Shown here: piece after piece, positions 7,362 through 13,508 of the stretch
Layout: each line of letters starts with the position of its first letter
Numbering within the stretch: position 1 is the first letter of the stretch
Assembly: GCA_017848075.1 (NCBI GenBank)
Contig: JAGALG010000241.1
Span: 1 to 17,803 of the forward strand
Source of the DNA: Oscillospiraceae bacterium
Lineage (GTDB): Bacteria > Bacillota > Clostridia > Oscillospirales > Ruminococcaceae
Length of the DNA: 17,803 nucleotides
Direction: 5' to 3'
The notes under the pieces: generated by a model
The model's input: the letters and a program-made list of their open reading frames with translations, nothing else
Databases searched by the model: none
Told to the model about the DNA's origin: nothing
Translations under genes and position numbers: made by a program

Positions 7362-7508
7362 TTGAAAATGGATTGGAAAAGCATTTTGGTGCTATTTGCC
7401 GTAATGGCTGCCGCTGCTTTGATCGGCTTTTACAATGGCTATCAGGATACCAAGGAGCAGCAGACAGCGATTCTGCCGTCTGTTGCGGCAGAGGAGATCA
7501 TGCTATAA
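7362..7508 (+). CDS. 48-residue single-pass membrane protein, unknown function
   Basis: This short frame encodes one hydrophobic segment (SILVLFAVMAAAALIGFY, about residues 7-24) followed by an acidic and polar tail ending VAAEEIML. I chose the TTG at 7362 because AAGGAG (7348-7353) is 8 nt upstream; an in-frame ATG at 7368 is the alternative, with a 14-nt spacing. The ribosome-binding site overlaps the stop of the preceding membrane-anchored protein, and a terminator follows 8 nt after the stop. This operon arrangement is the main reason for calling it a gene. The two proteins may work together at the membrane, which is an inference from position. Confidence 0.65.
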   Translation: MKMDWKSILVLFAVMAAAALIGFYNGYQDTKEQQTAILPSVAAEEIML

Positions 7509-7509
7509 G

Positions 7510-7548
7510 AAAAAAGAACCCCCGATTCCACGGAATCGGGGGTTTTGT
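7510..7548. terminator. Bidirectional intrinsic terminator between convergent genes
   Basis: Perfect 13-bp arms AACCCCCGATTCC (7517-7529) and its complement (7532-7544) enclose a 2-base centre. On the minus strand the stem is followed by CTTTTTTC, on the plus strand by TTTTG. It lies between the plus-strand small-protein operon (ending 7508) and the minus-strand F420 ligase-like gene (ending 7554) and can serve both. Confidence 0.92.
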
Positions 7549-7553
7549 GCTGT

Positions 7554-8747
7554 TTATTTGGTGTAGTTGTCGAAGTAACCCTGAACAAAGATGATTGGAG
7601 TACCTTTGTCACCGGAACCGGAGGTCAGGTCAGCCAAGGAACCGATCAGGTCAGTCAGGCGGCGTGGGGTAGTACCCTGAGATGCCATGTTGCCAACCAG
7701 GTTGCCGTCTTTGTTTTTGATGGCATTGGAGATCGCAGCTTTCAGCTCGTCACCTTTCAGATCAGCAAAGTCGTTGTCAGCCAGGTATTTCAGTTTCAGC
7801 TCGTTTGGAGTACCTTCCAGACCGTTGGTGTAAGCTGGGGATACAACTGGGTCAGCCAGTTCCCAGATCTTGCCCACTGGATCTTTGAACGCACCGTCGC
7901 CGTAAACCATAACCTCGATGTTTTTGCCGGTTTTCTCTTTCATCAGAGCAGCAACCCGTTCTACGAACTTGTCACATTCTCTTGGGAAGAGTTTTACAGT
8001 AGTCTCAGTTGCTTTGTTGGAGCCCAGCAGACCATACTGATCATTGTAACCGCTGCCATTTACAGAAGAGGTCAGGATATCATCCAGGCTGCAAACGATC
8101 TCAGCACCTGCGTTCATCAGGATGCGTTTGGTTCTCTTGCGGGTATGGATATCACAGTTCAGAACTTTTTTGGTATAGTTCAAAATAGTTTTTGCGTTGT
8201 TGGAGAGAATGATCTCACATTCTGCGCCGGCTTCTTCGATGAGGCCGCGGTAGAATTCCAGATAGTCAACGCCGGTGAATGGATGGAGAACACGGCCAAA
8301 AAGCTCACGATACTGTGCTTCGGTCAGCACATCGGACCATGGATTTACGCCCTTTTCGTCCAGCAGTTCTTCGTCGATCAGATGGTTGCCCACTTCGTCA
8401 GAAGGGTAGCTGACCATGAGAACAACTTTTTTCGCGCCTTTTGCAATACCTTTCAGGCAAACAGAGAAGCGGTTACGGCTGAGAATTGGGAAAATAACAC
8501 CGATGGTCTCACCGCCCAATTTTGCTTTTACATCAGCAGCGATGTCGTCGATGGAAGCATAGTTGCCCTGTGCACGAGCAACAACAGCCTCAGTAACAGC
8601 AACGATATCTTTGTCATTAAACTGGAAGCCCAGATCGGACTGGCTTGCGGCCAGAACAGAATCTACAACGATCGGCGCCAGGTCATCGCCTTCACGAATA
8701 ATAGGAGCGCGGATGCCTCTGGAGATAGTACCAACATATCTTTCCAT
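7554..8747 (-). CDS. Coenzyme F420-0:L-glutamate ligase-like protein
   Basis: This 397-residue soluble protein looks like the F420-ligase-domain proteins that are widespread in Clostridia. It begins MERYVGTISRGIRAPIIREG. Conserved-looking blocks include FPILSRNRFSV, SYPSDEVGNH, NPWSDVLTE, RTKRIL, VMVYGDGAFKDPVGKIWELA and QGTTPRRLTDLIGSL. In archaea and actinobacteria the domain adds glutamate to coenzyme F420-0. Most Clostridia are not known to make F420, so the true reaction may be a different amide or peptide ligation; I do not assign it. AAGAAGGA precedes the ATG at 8747. It has its own promoter and ends at a shared terminator. TTA, CTA and TCA codons are nearly absent, suggesting it is well expressed. 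The family call rests on recollection of the sequence, not a search. Confidence 0.8.
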   Translation of the reverse strand: MERYVGTISRGIRAPIIREGDDLAPIVVDSVLAASQSDLGFQFNDKDIVAVTEAVVARAQGNYASIDDIAADVKAKLGGETIGVIFPILSRNRFSVCLKGIAKGAKKVVLMVSYPSDEVGNHLIDEELLDEKGVNPWSDVLTEAQYRELFGRVLHPFTGVDYLEFYRGLIEEAGAECEIILSNNAKTILNYTKKVLNCDIHTRKRTKRILMNAGAEIVCSLDDILTSSVNGSGYNDQYGLLGSNKATETTVKLFPRECDKFVERVAALMKEKTGKNIEVMVYGDGAFKDPVGKIWELADPVVSPAYTNGLEGTPNELKLKYLADNDFADLKGDELKAAISNAIKNKDGNLVGNMASQGTTPRRLTDLIGSLADLTSGSGDKGTPIIFVQGYFDNYTK

Positions 8748-8831
8748 GTTATATTCCTTCTTTCATTAGCCGGATGTACCGGAAGAGTAAACAATTTTAA
8801 CGGTTCATTTTTATAGAACCACTACTCTCCT

Positions 8832-8860
8832 ATTATAATCGATTTTGCCGCATATGTAAA
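8832..8860 (-). promoter_or_regulatory. Sigma-A-type promoter of the F420 ligase-like gene
   Basis: On the minus strand, TTTACA (8855-8860) and TATAAT (8832-8837) are exactly 17 nt apart. The transcript would start near 8825, leaving a leader of about 78 nt. That leader can form a small GGTTC/GAACC hairpin around 8804-8822 whose role is not evident. Confidence 0.85.
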
Positions 8861-8981
8861 ATGAAATCTGCTGGAAATTCAAATTTTTTTTCACAGACTT
8901 TGACTTTTTCAGGGATAAAATCCCATAAAATCAGGATTTTCTGCTATGATTTGTCTGAACTTCCGTTGATTCCCTGCCACA
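8861..8981. other. Intergenic region with two small palindromes
   Basis: Between the phosphatase gene and the F420 ligase-like promoter I see a GGGAT-AAA-ATCCC hairpin (8912-8924) and an adjacent AT-rich palindrome, AAAATCAGGATTTT (8927-8940). Neither is followed by a T tract in the direction of the minus-strand phosphatase, so I do not call a terminator. No gene is supported here. Confidence 0.35.
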
Positions 8982-9437
8982 TTATGGGTGGAGCACATGA
9001 GCAAGAAAGGCTTCGCAGCCTTCCACCACATCATCATAGGTCACATCAAAGTTGCCGGTGTACCAGGGGTCAGCAATGTCGCGGGGCTGTTTGGAGAAGT
9101 CCAGCAGACGGCAGATCTTTTTCTGAGGATCATCGGGGAACAGGCGCTTCATGTCCCGCAGATTACTGCTGTCCATGACCAACAGCCAGTCGTAGCGCTC
9201 ATAATCCGCTTTACATACCTGTCGGGCAGTTTTACCGGCGCAGGAGATTCCCACCTCCGTCAGCTTACGGCGGGTTCCCGGATGGACCGGGTTGCCCAGT
9301 TCCTCCCGGCTGGTGGCAGCCGAGGAGATGAGGAAGTGCTCTGCCAAACCTCTGGTTTCTACCATATCTTTTAAAACAAATTCTGCCATGGGGCTGCGGC
9401 AGATATTGCCCAGGCAGATCATTAAAACACGAATCAT
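8982..9437 (-). CDS. Low-molecular-weight protein tyrosine phosphatase
   Basis: This 151-residue cytosolic enzyme should hydrolyse phosphotyrosine on proteins or act on related arsenate or phosphoester substrates. The catalytic P-loop is at the N terminus, C8-LGNIC-R14-S15, the expected CX5RS. The general acid is D123 in DPWYTGNF, the usual C-terminal DPW position. The length is normal. AAAGGAGGAGG lies just upstream of the ATG at 9437. It has its own promoter and is divergent from the DEAD-box helicase gene. No cognate tyrosine kinase is in the window, so its target cannot be inferred. Confidence 0.95.
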   Translation of the reverse strand: MIRVLMICLGNICRSPMAEFVLKDMVETRGLAEHFLISSAATSREELGNPVHPGTRRKLTEVGISCAGKTARQVCKADYERYDWLLVMDSSNLRDMKRLFPDDPQKKICRLLDFSKQPRDIADPWYTGNFDVTYDDVVEGCEAFLAHVLHP

Positions 9438-9461
9438 AGGGATCCTCCTCCTTTTGCTTCT

Positions 9462-9490
9462 ATTATATAAAGAAAAAAGAGTGCAGACAA
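9462..9490 (-). promoter_or_regulatory. Promoter of the tyrosine phosphatase gene
   Basis: On the minus strand, TTGTCT (9485-9490) and TATAAT (9462-9467) are 17 nt apart. The -10 is perfect and the -35 moderate. The leader would be about 20 nt and holds the ribosome-binding site. Confidence 0.75.
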
Positions 9491-9523
9491 GAAGAGAATT
9501 TGCAGATTCCGCCTCTTTTCCCG

Positions 9524-9553
9524 TTGACAGAGGGCACCGGGGAATGATATCAT
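9524..9553 (+). promoter_or_regulatory. Promoter of the DEAD-box helicase gene
   Basis: TTGACA (9524-9529) and TATCAT (9548-9553) are separated by 18 nt, and the -10 is extended (TGATATCAT, from 9545). Transcription would begin near 9560, leaving a leader of about 84 nt before the ATG at 9644. Confidence 0.8.
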
Positions 9554-9583
9554 TTGAAATTGATAGAGAACGAATCGTGAAAA

Positions 9584-9629
9584 CGGGGTCGCTGCCCCGC
9601 TTTTTTTATTGTTATCCGTGCCGACACGG
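9584..9629 (+). terminator. Terminator-like hairpin in the helicase leader, followed by a second hairpin
   Basis: CGGGG (9584-9588) pairs with CCCCG (9595-9599) across a 6-nt loop and is followed by C and seven T (9601-9607), the form of an intrinsic terminator. It lies between the helicase promoter and its start codon, so it would prematurely stop helicase transcription. A second hairpin, CCGTG-CCGA-CACGG (9616-9629), lies just before the ribosome-binding site. Together they look like an attenuation leader or the end of a very short RNA of about 48 nt. I see no clear competing antiterminator. Confidence 0.6.
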
Positions 9630-9643
9630 AAGAAAGAGGTACT

Positions 9644-11524
9644 ATGAACCAAGTAAACTTCAAACAGCTGGGCCTTCCTGCCCAGACTCTCCGCGCGCTG
9701 GAGGAAATGGGCTTTGAAAATGCCACTGAGATCCAGGCACAGAGCATCCCGCTGATCCAGATGGGCTACGATGTGGTTGGCCGCTCCCAGACCGGTACCG
9801 GCAAAACCGCTGCCTTTGGTATCCCGGCAATCAGCATGATCGACACCACAGAGGAGAAACGCTCTGTACAGGTACTGCTGCTTTGTCCGACCCGTGAGTT
9901 GGCGGTACAGGCTGCTGACGAGATCAAAAAGATTGCAAAATATACCGATGGTATTAAAGTGGTTGCAGTATACGGCGGTGCGCCAATGGACCGCCAGATC
10001 ATGCAGCTGCGAAACGCTAATATCGTTGTAGGTACTCCGGGTCGTGTCATGGACCATATGCGCCGCCATACGCTGAAGCTGCAGAATGTGAAAATGGTGA
10101 TTCTGGACGAGGCGGACGAAATGCTCAGCATGGGCTTCCGTGAGGATATCGAAACCATTCTGCAGGAGGTTCCGGAGGAGCGCCAGACCATTCTCTTCTC
10201 TGCAACAATGCCCAAAGAGATCATGGAGATCATCAGCAACTACCAGAAAGAGCCGCAGATCATTGAGATCAACAAGCAGCAGGTAACACTGGACGCCATT
10301 GGACAGTTCTACTACGAAGTTCCAATGGGTCGGAAAAACGATATGCTGCTTCTGCTGCTGGCAGAGCATGAGCCAAAGCGCTCCATTATCTTCTCCAATA
10401 CCAAGGCCATGGTAGATGAGCTGACTTCCTTCCTGAATGAAAATGGCTATAAAGCGGACGGCCTCCACGGCGATATGAAGCAGTCCCAGCGAGACAGCGT
10501 TATGGCAGCCTTCAAGGGCGGACGCAGCACCATTTTGGTGGCCACCGATGTAGCAGCCCGCGGTATTGATGTGGATGACATTGACTGCGTAATCAACTAC
10601 GATATTCCTTCCAATAACGAATATTATGTGCACCGCATTGGTCGTACCGGCCGTGCAGGCAAAAGCGGCGCTGCTTACACCATTTGCAGCGGACGCCGTC
10701 AGGTTTACCTGATGCAGGATATTGCCAGAGCCACCAAATCGGAGGTGGTGAAGCTGGAGATCCCAACCGCAGCTTCGATTCTGAAGAAACAGCGCTTGTT
10801 GAAGCAGGAAGAGCTGATCCGCAAGATGGAGCTGGCCGAAGAGCTGCCATACCTTGAAGTAGTGGAAGAGCTGATGGCTCAGGGCTACGCCGCAGAGCAG
10901 ATCGCTGCAGCTGCGCTGGGTATGGTTTACGGTGTGGAGGAATCCACCCTGCCAGTGATCCAGATGGAGAAAAAACGCCGTAAGGGCGATTTTGTCAAGA
11001 TCCGCATCAACATTGGCCGCAGCAGCCGGATTGCGCCGAACTTCCTGGTTGGCGCTATCGCAGAGCGCACTTCCCTGTCCGGCAGCGATATCGGCAAGAT
11101 CGAGATCTTCGATGACGATTCTCTGGTAGAGATCCCTCGTTCTGCGGAAGCTGAAGTATTGGAAGCTATGGTTGGCTGCAAGATCAACGGTATCGATACG
11201 GAGACTCGCCGTTGGCTGACCAAAGAAGAAATGCGCAGTCGCAAGAACCGTGACTTTGCCGAGGAGGCACCAAAGAAAGAGCGCTCCGACTTCCGTAAAG
11301 AGCGGGAGCCAAAGGAGAAGGGCGGCTTCTTCAAGAAAGAGAAAAAAGACTGGGATAAAAAAGAAGGCAAAGGCAAAAAGTTTGGCTTTGCCGACAAGAA
11401 ACCATTTAAGAAGGACGGCAGAAAAGACAGTAAAAAAGACTTTGGCCGCGACTTTAAAAAGGAGAAAAAATCCCAGAAAAAAGGCAGCTTTGGCAGAAGC
11501 AAAAAGTTCCTGTTTGAAGATTAG
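9644..11524 (+). CDS. DEAD-box ATP-dependent RNA helicase, CshA/DeaD type
   Basis: This 626-residue cytosolic helicase should unwind RNA duplexes in ribosome assembly, RNA decay or cold adaptation. Motifs appear in order: Q motif around 6-33, motif I SQTGTGKT (48-55), PTREL (82-86), TPGR (131-134), DEAD (155-158), SAT (186-188), then in the second RecA domain ATDVAARGID (300-309) and HRIGRTGRAG (330-339). A DbpA-type RNA-binding domain (about 447-520, starting GDFVKIRINIG) follows. The protein ends in a tail of about 90 residues that is very rich in lysine, with repeats of the FKKE/KKD type, fitting non-specific RNA contact. Its ribosome-binding site, GAGG, is only 4 nt from the ATG. A leader terminator suggests conditional expression, as for cold-induced helicases. 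Whether it is the CshA or DeaD/CsdA ortholog needs a tree. Confidence 0.95.
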   Translation: MNQVNFKQLGLPAQTLRALEEMGFENATEIQAQSIPLIQMGYDVVGRSQTGTGKTAAFGIPAISMIDTTEEKRSVQVLLLCPTRELAVQAADEIKKIAKYTDGIKVVAVYGGAPMDRQIMQLRNANIVVGTPGRVMDHMRRHTLKLQNVKMVILDEADEMLSMGFREDIETILQEVPEERQTILFSATMPKEIMEIISNYQKEPQIIEINKQQVTLDAIGQFYYEVPMGRKNDMLLLLLAEHEPKRSIIFSNTKAMVDELTSFLNENGYKADGLHGDMKQSQRDSVMAAFKGGRSTILVATDVAARGIDVDDIDCVINYDIPSNNEYYVHRIGRTGRAGKSGAAYTICSGRRQVYLMQDIARATKSEVVKLEIPTAASILKKQRLLKQEELIRKMELAEELPYLEVVEELMAQGYAAEQIAAAALGMVYGVEESTLPVIQMEKKRRKGDFVKIRINIGRSSRIAPNFLVGAIAERTSLSGSDIGKIEIFDDDSLVEIPRSAEAEVLEAMVGCKINGIDTETRRWLTKEEMRSRKNRDFAEEAPKKERSDFRKEREPKEKGGFFKKEKKDWDKKEGKGKKFGFADKKPFKKDGRKDSKKDFGRDFKKEKKSQKKGSFGRSKKFLFED

Positions 11525-11536
11525 AGCAGAAAAGAA

Positions 11537-11569
11537 AACCCCGGACCAATGGTCCGGGGTTCTTTTTTT
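11537..11569. terminator. Bidirectional intrinsic terminator
   Basis: Perfect 11-bp arms AACCCCGGACC (11537-11547) and its complement (11551-11561) enclose an AAT loop, followed on the plus strand by CTTTTTTT. On the minus strand the stem is followed by TTCTTTTC. It separates the convergent helicase gene and the DUF3343 gene. Confidence 0.93.
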
Positions 11570-11573
11570 CACA

Positions 11574-11825
11574 TTATTCTGCTTTGTACTGTGGCAGATA
11601 CTCGTCGTTCTCCACCAGGTATACGGTGTCCAGGTCATCCTGTTCCATATTTTTCGCGTATTCCTGAATGTCGCCATCATAAACGAAGCGAACACAGGTG
11701 CCGCAGGAGGAACTGAGCTTTCTTGGAACCGGCATAAACTGCGGCTTCATTTCCGGTGTGCCTTTCAGCAGACGGGCGAAGCTGACAGCAGCAAAATGAG
11801 TGTGGAAAGTAGCGATATAAGTCAA
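11574..11825 (-). CDS. DUF3343 Se/S carrier-like protein
   Basis: This small cytosolic protein of about 83 residues matches DUF3343, a family called putative Se/S carrier-like because it co-occurs with selenium genes. Its features are the start TYIATFHTHFAA and the block PRKLSSSCGTCVRF, which holds two cysteines that could carry sulfur or selenium as a persulfide-like adduct. I prefer the TTG at 11825 (10 nt from AAAAGGA); a TTG at 11831 would add two residues but sits only 4 nt from the site. It ends the yedE-tusA-DUF3343 row but has its own promoter bracketed by an inverted repeat (11851-11897). Together with YedE, the TusA-like protein and the class V aminotransferase it points to selenium delivery. 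That role is inferred from gene neighbourhoods; the biochemistry is not established to my knowledge. Confidence 0.88.
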   Translation of the reverse strand: MTYIATFHTHFAAVSFARLLKGTPEMKPQFMPVPRKLSSSCGTCVRFVYDGDIQEYAKNMEQDDLDTVYLVENDEYLPQYKAE

Positions 11826-11850
11826 GACCAATCAATCCTTTTCTTTGAAT

Positions 11851-11897
11851 TTCCGCATTCCATTATAAATGTAGAGCAATATAAAGTCAATGCGGAA
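11851..11897 (-). promoter_or_regulatory. Promoter of the DUF3343 gene bracketed by a perfect 9-bp inverted repeat
   Basis: On the minus strand, TTGACT (11885-11890) and TATAAT (11862-11867) are 17 nt apart, a strong sigma-A-type promoter. It is bracketed by TTCCGCATT (11851-11859) and AATGCGGAA (11889-11897), perfect complements. One arm overlaps the -35 box. The other covers the expected start of transcription near 11855. A protein bound at both arms would block the promoter. In a read-through transcript from yedE-tusA the same arms would form an RNA stem with a 29-nt loop. Confidence 0.7.
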
Positions 11898-11909
11898 GGT
11901 CCCGCTTAC

Positions 11910-12116
11910 TTATTTGGTAATGGACAGTACGAAGTCGCCGTCTTTTTCTGCAACGGATACTTTGTAGCCGTTGTTGGTAGCGAAACGGGTTACATTCTCT
12001 TTTGCGGTAGAGTTGTCAACCAGAACTTCGTATGCGTTTTCTTTGGAAGCCAGAGCGTCTTTGGTCATCAGAACTGGCTGTGGGCAGGACAAGCCGCGTG
12101 CGTCAACAGTTTTCAT
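11910..12116 (-). CDS. TusA/SirA-like sulfur or selenium carrier (YedF-type)
   Basis: This 68-residue protein has the TusA fold signature: VDARGLSCPQPV with the CPxP motif (C11, P12, P14). The cysteine carries a persulfide in TusA; in selenium gene clusters the related YedF is thought to handle selenium. It starts 19 nt after the yedE stop, so the pair is co-transcribed. The usual clostridial YedF is, as I recall, about 200 residues, with this domain at the N terminus and a second DsrE-like part; only the first domain is present here, and DUF3343 follows as a separate gene. That could be a natural split or simply a TusA-like variant. GGGCGG precedes the ATG at 12116. Confidence 0.9.
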   Translation of the reverse strand: MKTVDARGLSCPQPVLMTKDALASKENAYEVLVDNSTAKENVTRFATNNGYKVSVAEKDGDFVLSITK

Positions 12117-12135
12117 AATTCAATTCCGCCCTTTC

Positions 12136-13236
12136 TTAGTTTTTCGCTTTTTTGCTGTTTACTGCAGCAACGATCAGCAGTACGATGATGCCGATGATAA
12201 CTGCGCCTTTACCGTAAACGGATGGACCGCCGATTGCGTCAGCAGAAGCAGCAGCGCCAGCCAGACCGAAGTTGTGTGCGAAAGCAGCACCTACGATGTA
12301 ACCAACAACGGTAACAGCGGAGTCAGCATTACCTTCACCAGCCATAATCAGCTGACGGAGTGGGCAGCCGCCCAGCAGAACGGAACCGAAGCCAACAACC
12401 AGCATACCCAGGAAGCTCCACAGATGTACGGAGTGAGCGATAGGCTGACCGGAGAAGCCCAGTTTGAACTGGCCCAGTACCAGGTTGCCAACCAGAGCAG
12501 CTACGATGATAGCGATGAAGCCCAGCAGCAGTTTCCAGTCTTTGAACAGAACCAGGTCACGGATACCAGCAACCATGCAAAGACGGGTTTTCTGAGCCAA
12601 AACACCAACGATCAGACCAGCAGCCAGAGCGATGAGGATAGGAGCCTGCATGGAGCCAGGACCTTTTTCAGATACTGCGAACAGAGCAGGAACGATCAGA
12701 GACAGAACGAACAGACCAGTAATTACAACTGGGAAAGCAAAGCCTTCTGCTTTGTTTACAGTGTAGGTGCGTTTCAGGGTGAAGCCTTTGTTCAGGAAGA
12801 AGATACCAACCAGAATACCAGCTGCGAAGCCCAGCAGAGCGATAACAGCGTTCAGGTCACCGCCGCCGATACGCAGAACCATACGCAGTGGGCAGCCCAG
12901 GAATACCAGAGCGCCGATCATTACGAAGGCAGCAACAACAAAGCGGGTGAATGGAGCGGAACCGCCTTTTGGAGAGAACTCTTTGGAGGTCACAGCCATT
13001 ACCATGGAACCGATAACCAGACCAATGATTTCAGGACGGAAGTACTGTACAACAGCGGCAGTATGCAGCTTGGTGGTACCAGCGATATCACGCAGGAAGC
13101 AAGCGATACAGAAGCCCATGTTGCCTGGGTTACCCATTTTAACCAGCAGAGTGGAGATCAGACCCACTACAGCGCCAGCAATGATAATGCCGGTTGCGCT
13201 GGAAAACAGGTTGGATTTGTTAGAGTTTTTCGTCAT
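12136..13236 (-). CDS. yedE: YedE-family membrane transporter, putative selenium metabolism protein
   Basis: This 366-residue polytopic membrane protein of the YeeE/YedE family probably imports a selenium or sulfur compound (family members move thiosulfate-like ions; selenium is inferred from context). Two halves repeat the same cysteine motifs. In the first half C46-FLRD is followed by GCPLR with C115; in the second half LCMVAGIRD with C220 is followed by GCPLR with C291. These paired cysteines probably form the conduction path. I chose the ATG at 13236 because AAAAGGG lies 9 nt upstream; the ATG at 13245 has no spacing at all. It leads the yedE-tusA unit, divergent from the class V aminotransferase gene. 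TTA, CTA and TCA codons are nearly absent, so strong expression is likely. Confidence 0.92.
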   Translation of the reverse strand: MTKNSNKSNLFSSATGIIIAGAVVGLISTLLVKMGNPGNMGFCIACFLRDIAGTTKLHTAAVVQYFRPEIIGLVIGSMVMAVTSKEFSPKGGSAPFTRFVVAAFVMIGALVFLGCPLRMVLRIGGGDLNAVIALLGFAAGILVGIFFLNKGFTLKRTYTVNKAEGFAFPVVITGLFVLSLIVPALFAVSEKGPGSMQAPILIALAAGLIVGVLAQKTRLCMVAGIRDLVLFKDWKLLLGFIAIIVAALVGNLVLGQFKLGFSGQPIAHSVHLWSFLGMLVVGFGSVLLGGCPLRQLIMAGEGNADSAVTVVGYIVGAAFAHNFGLAGAAASADAIGGPSVYGKGAVIIGIIVLLIVAAVNSKKAKN

Positions 13237-13279
13237 AACACACATCCCTTTTCTTTGTATTTTTGTCCGTGTCGGAGAC

Positions 13280-13315
13280 TGTTTCTTTCTATAATAAAGA
13301 AACAAAATCTGACAT
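13280..13315 (-). promoter_or_regulatory. yedE promoter region with a perfect 9-bp inverted repeat
   Basis: TGTTTCTTT (13280-13288) and AAAGAAACA (13296-13304) are perfect complements separated by 7 bp. On the minus strand a possible -10, TATAGA (13288-13293), lies in the centre, with a weak -35, ATGTCA (13310-13315), 16 nt away. The repeat therefore looks like an operator over the yedE promoter. The plus strand shows TATAAT at 13290-13295 but no -35 at a proper distance. Confidence 0.45.
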
Positions 13316-13448
13316 CCTTTGACAAATACCAGTGTATAACAACAAGGCAAAAAAATGAAATCAATTTTATCTATAAGAAAATGGAATACGATAGATATTC
13401 TGAATAGCGCTGCATTTATAGTAGAAGATAATAGGGGAAAGGATTATA

Positions 13449-13496
13449 ATGGAGGCAGACCAAGGGCCAGTTGCGCCCAAAAACAAGAAAAGGTAA
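13449..13496 (+). CDS. Possible 15-codon leader peptide before the aminotransferase gene
   Basis: ATG at 13449 with AAAGGA 5 nt upstream opens a 15-codon frame (MEADQGPVAPKNKKR) ending in TAA at 13494-13496, 12 nt before the aminotransferase ATG and touching its ribosome-binding site. It could be a translated leader that couples to the downstream gene. Alternatively, the TATAAT overlapping its start (13445-13450) is a -10 box and no peptide is made, although no -35 fits. The rest of the 272-bp divergent region shows no convincing plus-strand promoter. Confidence 0.25.
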   Translation: MEADQGPVAPKNKKR

Positions 13497-13508
13497 AGGT
13501 GAAATAAC

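Noticed and set aside
8912..8940. Terminator of the tyrosine phosphatase gene
   Set aside because: The two palindromes are not followed by a T tract on the minus strand and the second is almost pure AT.
8861..9178. A 105-codon plus-strand frame upstream of and opposite the phosphatase gene
   Set aside because: No ribosome-binding site, and most of it is antisense to a clear tyrosine phosphatase gene.
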